64,000 bases of DNA from Psychrobacter urativorans (GTDB taxonomy: Bacteria; Pseudomonadota; Gammaproteobacteria; Pseudomonadales; Moraxellaceae): the NCBI RefSeq assembly GCF_001298525.1, contig NZ_CP012678.1, positions 62,001 through 126,000 on the forward strand, in the 5' to 3' direction. Below are positions 58,876 to 64,000 of the stretch, one piece after another. Within the stretch, counting starts at the first letter, position 1, and every line of letters starts with the position of its first letter. Below the pieces are notes generated by a model. That model was given only the letters and a program-made list of their open reading frames with translations. It was not told the DNA's origin and ran no database searches. Position numbers and translations under genes: made by a program.

Positions 58876-59245
58876 ATTATTTAGGAATATAAAGTTGCTA
58901 GTTTATTTTTTTAGAAGAATCATTTGATTGGCTATATATAAGTGATAGTAAAGCTCGCTTAATAGTTAAGTAAGGTTATGAAACACCGTATTACGATTTA
59001 GACATATATAGGTGGGTATAGAACGTTAGTTGTAGCCGTTCATGCAAAAATATTGTCATAATGTCTAGGCAATAACCGAGTTCTCAAGTACCATATTTCA
59101 ATTTTGCCGCAAGGCCTGTTTTTTTGTGCAGCGCTAGGCGATTTTTTATTTTGATTATATTGATGTCATCGTCACACTCAGTATAAATGCTTGATGAAAA
59201 GTGGCGCACTGTTGTATCTCTTGTTTCAAGTTTTGGTGAGTTGTT

Positions 59246-60901
59246 ATGTCTGCTGTCCAACCTGTACCACCTAATCCTCCAATCGCCAAGAAGTCATGGG
59301 GCGAGGCGGCAAAAGCCTATCTTGATCGGCGCGCGCTCATCATGCTGTTCTTAGGTTTTGCCGCTGGCATTCCGATTCTTCTTATTTTCTCCAGTCTGTC
59401 GTTATGGCTACGCGAAGCGGGTATAGAACGTGGCGTGGTCACGACGTTTAGCTGGGCTGCATTGGGATATTCGTTTAAGTTTATTTGGGCACCGCTTATC
59501 GATGCCGTGCCATTGCCGCTATTAACTAAGTGGTTGGGGCGCAGGCGCGCATGGATGCTAGTATCACAGTTACTGATTATTGGTGCTATTTGTATCATGG
59601 CCAGTGTCAACCCTATTAATGATGATATGTTGACATACATGGCGATAGGAGCGGTATTGCTCGGATTTGCATCAGCAACGCAAGATATCGTTGTCGATGC
59701 ATACCGAATTGAGTTGGCACCGCCAAGTTTACAGTCCGTACTGTCGGCGATGTATACCGCTGGTTATCGCTTAGGTATGATTTTCGCAGGTGCTGGCGCA
59801 CTTTATTTAGCAGACTACTTTGGCTCGACCGAAGCTTTATATAGTTATGAGGCGTGGCGCAATACGTATTGGATTATGGCTGCCGTTATGGGTGTCGGTG
59901 TCGCGACGACTTTAATTATTCATGAGCCCATTAGTACACAAGTTAGAATTGAGCAGAAGTCGACTGATTATGTCAGATTGGTGTTGGTATTTGTGTTATC
60001 GGTATCGGCGTTCGTGATGACGTTTATCTATGCTGGGCATATACTACCTGAAAGTGACAGTGTCGCTATCGAATTTTTATTTGAAGTTGTGCGTATGCTG
60101 GCAAGCTTGGCGATAGCCTTAGTGGTGGGTTATCTATTGGTAAGGGCTGGTCTAGTCAATAAAAAAATGGCGTATGTCACCTGGATTGAGCCTATTGTCG
60201 ATTTCTTCCGCCGCTATGGTAAAAAGGCGTTACTACTACTGGCGTTGATCGGTCTATACCGAATCTCTGATATCGTCGCTGGTGTCATGTCTAACGTTTT
60301 CTATCAAGACATGGGTTTTAGCAAAACGGATATTGCCACAGCAGTTAAGCTTGTCGGCGTCATTATGGTCATCGGTGGTGGCTTTTTAGGCGGTATCTTA
60401 GCGCAAAAAATACGCATGATGCAGGCAATGATGATTGGGGCAATATTAGCGGCAGTCAGTAATATGTTATTTGTCTTGCTGACCTATCATCCTGGTAGCT
60501 TGCAATATATGTATTTGGCAGTTATTTTTGATAACTTAGCAGCCGGTCTTGCCAGTGCCGTATTTATTGCTTTCTTATCAGCGCTGACCTCGATTCGCTT
60601 TACTGCCGTACAATATGCGATTTTCTCATCATTAATGACCTTGTTGCCTAAGGTTTTAGGCGGCTATTCAGGTACCATTGTCGATAACATGAGCTATCCA
60701 TTCTTTTTCACCTTTACCTTTTTAATTGGTATTCCTATTTTGGTGCTGATTTATTTGGTAGATAAACATATCGTGATTGGTGATAACGATGATATTTATG
60801 GTGATAAAAACGGTGACGATAATAGTAATGGTGGTGATAAATTAACCAAATCCAACCCTAGCTTGACCGATAGCAATGAGCCGCCACGAGCGTCTGAATA
60901 G
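59246..60901 (+). CDS. AmpG-like MFS permease
   Basis: The 551-residue inner membrane protein resembles AmpG, which imports anhydro-muropeptides for peptidoglycan recycling and links recycling to beta-lactamase induction. Visible AmpG features are LFLGFAAGIPILLIFSSLSLWLREAGIE, YSFKFIWAPLIDAVP, GRRRAWMLVSQ, ASATQDIVVDAYR and SAMYTAGYRLGMIFAGAGALYLADYF. About 12-14 membrane segments are present. The last ~40 residues are a hydrophilic Asp/Asn/Gly/Ser-rich tail. GGTGAG precedes the ATG. Confidence 0.85.
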   Translation: MSAVQPVPPNPPIAKKSWGEAAKAYLDRRALIMLFLGFAAGIPILLIFSSLSLWLREAGIERGVVTTFSWAALGYSFKFIWAPLIDAVPLPLLTKWLGRRRAWMLVSQLLIIGAICIMASVNPINDDMLTYMAIGAVLLGFASATQDIVVDAYRIELAPPSLQSVLSAMYTAGYRLGMIFAGAGALYLADYFGSTEALYSYEAWRNTYWIMAAVMGVGVATTLIIHEPISTQVRIEQKSTDYVRLVLVFVLSVSAFVMTFIYAGHILPESDSVAIEFLFEVVRMLASLAIALVVGYLLVRAGLVNKKMAYVTWIEPIVDFFRRYGKKALLLLALIGLYRISDIVAGVMSNVFYQDMGFSKTDIATAVKLVGVIMVIGGGFLGGILAQKIRMMQAMMIGAILAAVSNMLFVLLTYHPGSLQYMYLAVIFDNLAAGLASAVFIAFLSALTSIRFTAVQYAIFSSLMTLLPKVLGGYSGTIVDNMSYPFFFTFTFLIGIPILVLIYLVDKHIVIGDNDDIYGDKNGDDNSNGGDKLTKSNPSLTDSNEPPRASE

Positions 60902-60956
60902 CTGAGCGGTAATGATATTAAATAAATACCTGATACCTTCTATTTAAGAGCGTTCT

Positions 60957-61844
60957 ATGACGGCACTGACGATTCGACAAATTAAACGGCAAAGTCCGCA
61001 GCTGGCGAATGGTGCTTTAAATCATGAGCTACCACCATTTTGGATAACGGATTGGCTGCTGCACATCCTTGATAAGCCTGCATTATTTTTAATCATGAAT
61101 GATAGTTATCAACTGACTGATACAGAGTTTGAGCTTTTCAATGCTGGCGTGAAAAAGATGCAGCAGGGTATGCCATTAGCATATTTGACGGGTCAGCAGG
61201 CGTTTTGGTCGCTTGATTTTATGGTGAATGAGCATACCTTGATACCTCGACCTGATACTGAGATATTGGTCGAGCAAGTATTGAATTGGATAAAAGCCCA
61301 GCCTACTGCACAGGTTAATGGTTGTACTAACAAGCGCTTGCTAGATTTGGGCACAGGCTCAGGTTGTATTGCGATTAGTCTTGCGCATGAATTAAAAAAA
61401 GCAAACTGGCAAGTTGTGGCAGTTGATTTTTCAGCCGAGGCGTTAAAAGTTGCTCGCCATAATGCGCTTGCTAATCAGGTTGATAATATTAAGTTTGTTC
61501 AATCCAGTTGGTATGAAAATTTGCCAATGGATTCTGAGCATTTATTTGATGTGATTGTCTCTAATCCGCCTTATATAGATGAGGCTGACGAGCATTTGCA
61601 ACGCTTACAGGCAGAACCTATCAGTGCGTTGAGTGCGTCCAATCATGGTTTGGCGGATATAGAACATATTGTGCAGCAAGCACCACATTATTTGCGTAGG
61701 AGTGGATTGTTAGCCATTGAGCATGGTTTTGATCAAGGGTCTGCCGTCCACGCGCTGTTTGTAGCTAATGGCTTCGTTACCGTGCAAGTTATTCAAGATT
61801 TTGGTGGTAATGATAGAGTGACCTTTGGGCAATTGCCTAACTAA
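60957..61844 (+). CDS. prmC: peptide chain release factor N5-glutamine methyltransferase PrmC (HemK)
   Basis: PrmC methylates the GGQ glutamine of release factors RF1 and RF2. The 295-residue protein has an N-terminal helical domain, then PLAYLTGQQAFWSLDFMV, the SAM motif LLDLGTGSGCIAISLA and the catalytic NPPYIDEAD. Length matches E. coli (277). It precedes the E1-like gene with two bases between stop and the first possible start. Confidence 0.95.
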   Translation: MTALTIRQIKRQSPQLANGALNHELPPFWITDWLLHILDKPALFLIMNDSYQLTDTEFELFNAGVKKMQQGMPLAYLTGQQAFWSLDFMVNEHTLIPRPDTEILVEQVLNWIKAQPTAQVNGCTNKRLLDLGTGSGCIAISLAHELKKANWQVVAVDFSAEALKVARHNALANQVDNIKFVQSSWYENLPMDSEHLFDVIVSNPPYIDEADEHLQRLQAEPISALSASNHGLADIEHIVQQAPHYLRRSGLLAIEHGFDQGSAVHALFVANGFVTVQVIQDFGGNDRVTFGQLPN

Positions 61845-61861
61845 TAATGTTGGTGATAAAG

Positions 61862-62659
61862 ATGACGCACCTTGTAGATATAAATACAGAGAATTTGATA
61901 GACGCAGAGCTGTTACGCTATGCACGGCAGATATTGCTCAACGGTTGGGATATCGATGCCCAGTTGCGGTTAAAGTCTGCGCGTGTGGTAATGATTGGAG
62001 CAGGTGGACTGGGTTGTCCTGCTTCTGAAACCCTTGTGCGTGCAGGTCTTGGACATATCCATTTGATTGATGATGATGTGATTGAAGCCAGTAACTTGCA
62101 GCGGCAAACACTGTTTTTACCCGATGATATTGGTAAGCCTAAGGCGTTGACTGCTGCAAGAATGCTACAACGCATCAATCCTCTGGTTAAATCTTGGGGG
62201 ACAGTTGCTCGTCTGAGTGAAGACAATGCTTATGAATTGCTTGATATCGCTTCCGGCAAGCCCAACTTACTACTAGATTGCACGGATAATTTTGCCACCC
62301 GCGATATGGTTAATCGGATTAGTGTACGCTATCAGACTCCACTACTATCCGCCTCAGCGATTGCGATGCAAGGACAATTGGCATTGTTTGAGCCGCAGTT
62401 ACATACCGGCTGTTATTATTGCGTGTTTGGTGCGCATGATATTGATATAGAGGCGGATGAACGTAATTGTGCGAACTCAGGTGTCCTTGCTAGCACGACT
62501 GCCATTATGGGCAATTTACAAGCCAATGCCGCGTTACAATATTTAGGATTAACCAAAAATCCACTGACAGGTAAACTGTTATTGTGGGACGGTAGTCAGA
62601 TGCAGCAGCGGCTGATGGGCTATCGACAAGATAAGCTCTGTCCTGTTTGTGCCGTTTAG
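61862..62659 (+). CDS. MoeB/ThiF-type E1-like adenylyltransferase
   Basis: MoeB and ThiF adenylate the C-terminal glycine of MoaD or ThiS, preparing it for sulfur transfer. The protein shows RYARQILLNGWD, the nucleotide-binding GAGGLGCPASETLVRAGLG, the DDDVIEASNLQRQTLF loop with the arginine-finger region, and DCTDNFATRDMVNR. Zinc-binding CxxC pairs are present as GCYYC and CPVC near the C-terminus. The frame opens at 61847; the ATG at 61862 has GGTGA six bases before it and is preferred. Which partner it serves is not decided; prmC upstream suggests MoeB, which follows prmC in some genomes. Confidence 0.88.
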   Translation: MTHLVDINTENLIDAELLRYARQILLNGWDIDAQLRLKSARVVMIGAGGLGCPASETLVRAGLGHIHLIDDDVIEASNLQRQTLFLPDDIGKPKALTAARMLQRINPLVKSWGTVARLSEDNAYELLDIASGKPNLLLDCTDNFATRDMVNRISVRYQTPLLSASAIAMQGQLALFEPQLHTGCYYCVFGAHDIDIEADERNCANSGVLASTTAIMGNLQANAALQYLGLTKNPLTGKLLLWDGSQMQQRLMGYRQDKLCPVCAV

Positions 62660-62666
62660 CTTTAAT

Positions 62667-62735
62667 ACTTTAACTTGAATACTTTAACTTGAATACTTTA
62701 ACTTGAATACTTTAACTTGAATACTGTGCTTGAAT
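62667..62735 (+). repeat. 14-base tandem repeat, 4 exact copies plus a fifth degenerate one
   Basis: ACTTTAACTTGAAT begins at 62667, 62681, 62695 and 62709 without change; a fifth copy (62723-62735, ACTGTGCTTGAAT) is degenerate. It starts eight bases after the moeB-like stop codon and lies about 70 bases before the next gene. Confidence 0.92.
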
Positions 62736-62803
62736 ACTGCAACTTTATCACTATATTCAGTTTCTCTTAATTATTTTCTGCTTACTACTAACAGTTGTCC
62801 TTT

Positions 62804-64000
62804 ATGAAAATTCATCGTCCTCATTTATTAAAGCATTCCTTTAACGTGGTTAATCGCGTACGGCAGACTGCCAGTATTGCAGGGCTATCTGCGCTAAGAA
62901 TTGCAAAAGGCGAAAAGCCTGATGCCAGATTACTAAAAGATACCTTTGAGCAGTTAGGCACAACCTATATCAAAATTGGGCAGTTTATCGCCAGTACACC
63001 CTCACTATTCCCGCGTGAATATGTGGAAGCGTTCCAAAGTTGTTTGGATCAAACCACACCATTATCGTATGATTATATTGAGCAAGTATTGACTGCTGAG
63101 TTAGCTGTTGATGGGCAAACACTCAGCGATAAATTTGCATATATTGATAAACAGCCATTAGCATCCGCCTCTATCGCACAAGTACATGCAGCACGTTTGC
63201 ATAACGGTGATGAAGTAGTGTTAAAAGTACAAAAACCTGATGTCGAAACCATCATGCAAACTGATTTGGGCGTATTGCACGGCGTGACCAAATTGTTAGA
63301 AGTGATGATGCCGTCGATGAAGTTTGCCAGTATTGCACCGATTATTGACGAAATTCGTTTGCGGATGCTTGCTGAAACTGACTTTGTTGCCGAGGCGCAG
63401 AATATTCGTGATTTTCAGCAATTCCTAGCAATAGCAGGAAATACGCGAGTGGTTGCACCACAAGTGTATGATGAATTGACCACTAAACGCGTGCTGACTA
63501 TGAGTCGGCTGCATGGCGTGTCCATGATCGATGAATCGGCAATGCAGCAATATTGCAATGACCCCGCGCAAGTGATGGCAGATACTCTCAATACATGGTT
63601 TGCCAGTCTTATGCTGTGCAATAGCTTCCATGCAGATTTGCATGCGGGTAACTTGATGCTGCTCACCGATGGGCGTATAGGTTTTCTAGATTTTGGTATT
63701 GTCGGCAAGTTAAAAGCTGAAAGCTGGCGTGCTTGTATGGGTATGATGCAGGCGTTGCAGGATAATAATTATCAAGCAATGGCGCAACATATGGTGGATA
63801 TGGAAATGACCCGCGGGCATGATGTCGATGTGGCGGCTTTAGCAAGTGACTTGCAGCGTATGATGACCTCCATTATGGCGGAAGACAGAGCATTTACCAG
63901 TGGCATACCGTTTAATACCAAGGAGCAGGCAGATGAGCTGAATAAAATGATGCTCGAGATTGTCTCAGTCGGTAAGCAGCATGGTATTCATTTTCCACGT
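62804..64000 (+). CDS. ABC1/UbiB-family atypical kinase, 3' end outside window
   Basis: ABC1-family proteins are atypical kinases or ATPases; UbiB supports ubiquinone synthesis. From the ATG at 62804 the frame stays open for 399 codons to the window end. Motifs are KxGQ in YIKIGQFIAS, the Ala-rich nucleotide loop SASIAQVHAARL, the catalytic Lys in VVLKVQKP, FHADLHAGNLML and LDFGIVGKL. It is clearly in the ABC1 family; UbiB itself is one option, but a shorter AarF-like homologue is possible since the C-terminus is not seen. Confidence 0.9.
   Translation, partial: MKIHRPHLLKHSFNVVNRVRQTASIAGLSALRIAKGEKPDARLLKDTFEQLGTTYIKIGQFIASTPSLFPREYVEAFQSCLDQTTPLSYDYIEQVLTAELAVDGQTLSDKFAYIDKQPLASASIAQVHAARLHNGDEVVLKVQKPDVETIMQTDLGVLHGVTKLLEVMMPSMKFASIAPIIDEIRLRMLAETDFVAEAQNIRDFQQFLAIAGNTRVVAPQVYDELTTKRVLTMSRLHGVSMIDESAMQQYCNDPAQVMADTLNTWFASLMLCNSFHADLHAGNLMLLTDGRIGFLDFGIVGKLKAESWRACMGMMQALQDNNYQAMAQHMVDMEMTRGHDVDVAALASDLQRMMTSIMAEDRAFTSGIPFNTKEQADELNKMMLEIVSVGKQHGIHFPR

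Larger units (their letters stand above)
58722..59245. other. 524-base divergent region, CysB-like regulator / AmpG-like permease
   Basis: It holds direct repeats TTAATGAAAC near 58735-58754, an inverted repeat at 58763-58792, a 20-base perfect palindrome at 58856-58875, and a GCC-GCAA-GGC mini-hairpin followed by seven T near 59106-59125. No gene or RNA with family features is seen. Confidence 0.5.

Noticed and set aside
59100..59150. Small RNA ending in a GCC-GCAA-GGC hairpin with seven T
   Set aside because: The stem is only three pairs and no promoter pairs clearly with it.

Overview
The window looks like chromosomal core sequence of a Moraxellaceae gammaproteobacterium, most probably Psychrobacter. 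The basis is moderate A+T content, gene content (paired ~600-residue acyl-CoA dehydrogenases, glnA followed by a DUF4124 gene, trpGDC without trpE alongside, a short 4.5S-type SRP RNA) and protein character. The genus is my inference; no search was run. I see no prophage, insertion sequence, CRISPR array, tRNA or rRNA operon. Genes are closely packed on both strands and separated by many clear intrinsic terminators.

Layout: 1-2792 (+) carries pdxA (5' end outside the window), rsmA and apaH. 2910-5369 (-) is a large Gcr-family membrane protein. 5824-9706 (-) holds two paralogous acyl-CoA dehydrogenases. 9954-12662 (-) holds a PAS-GGDEF-EAL protein and rsmE. 12988-15284 (-) is ahcY-metF, preceded by a good SAH-riboswitch candidate with its own promoter. 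15650-17575 (-) is a BtuB-like TonB-dependent receptor, divergent from an MscS-type channel (17906-19774, +). 19858-23462 (-) is trpG-trpD-trpC-smr. 23966-26414 (+) is glnA and a DUF4124 protein. A SIMPL-domain secreted protein (-) and the SRP RNA gene (+) follow, then lemA, a long M48 metalloprotease, a probable divergent HolD (DNA polymerase III psi) and serC. 33894-40576 (+) is a YejABEF-type peptide importer with gloB inserted after yejA. folE (-), fabI, a DUF1275 membrane protein, a small acidic protein (-), an SLC13 transporter, a RoxA/YcfD-type ribosomal oxygenase (-), a tiny lipoprotein, purB and mnmA (-), ispF, grxD, an unknown protein, mnmG, an AEC transporter and an ornithine-cyclodeaminase family enzyme follow. 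The right end has a 48-residue membrane microprotein, a luciferase-like monooxygenase, a CysB-like regulator (all -), then an AmpG-like permease, prmC, a MoeB/ThiF-type E1 enzyme and a UbiB/ABC1 kinase cut by the window end.

Together the genes are housekeeping: translation quality and modification (rsmA, rsmE, prmC, RoxA-like, mnmA, mnmG, SRP RNA), the methyl cycle (ahcY, metF), nitrogen and tryptophan metabolism, fatty-acid metabolism, cofactor synthesis (pdxA, folE, ispF, E1 enzyme) and transport. The most interesting items are the ahcY leader (riboswitch plus a competing stem), the divergent HolD candidate, unrecorded microproteins, and short tandem repeats that recur at or just after stop codons (rsmA, lemA, mnmA, moeB-like). 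I did not find convincing evidence for a wholly new multi-gene system.
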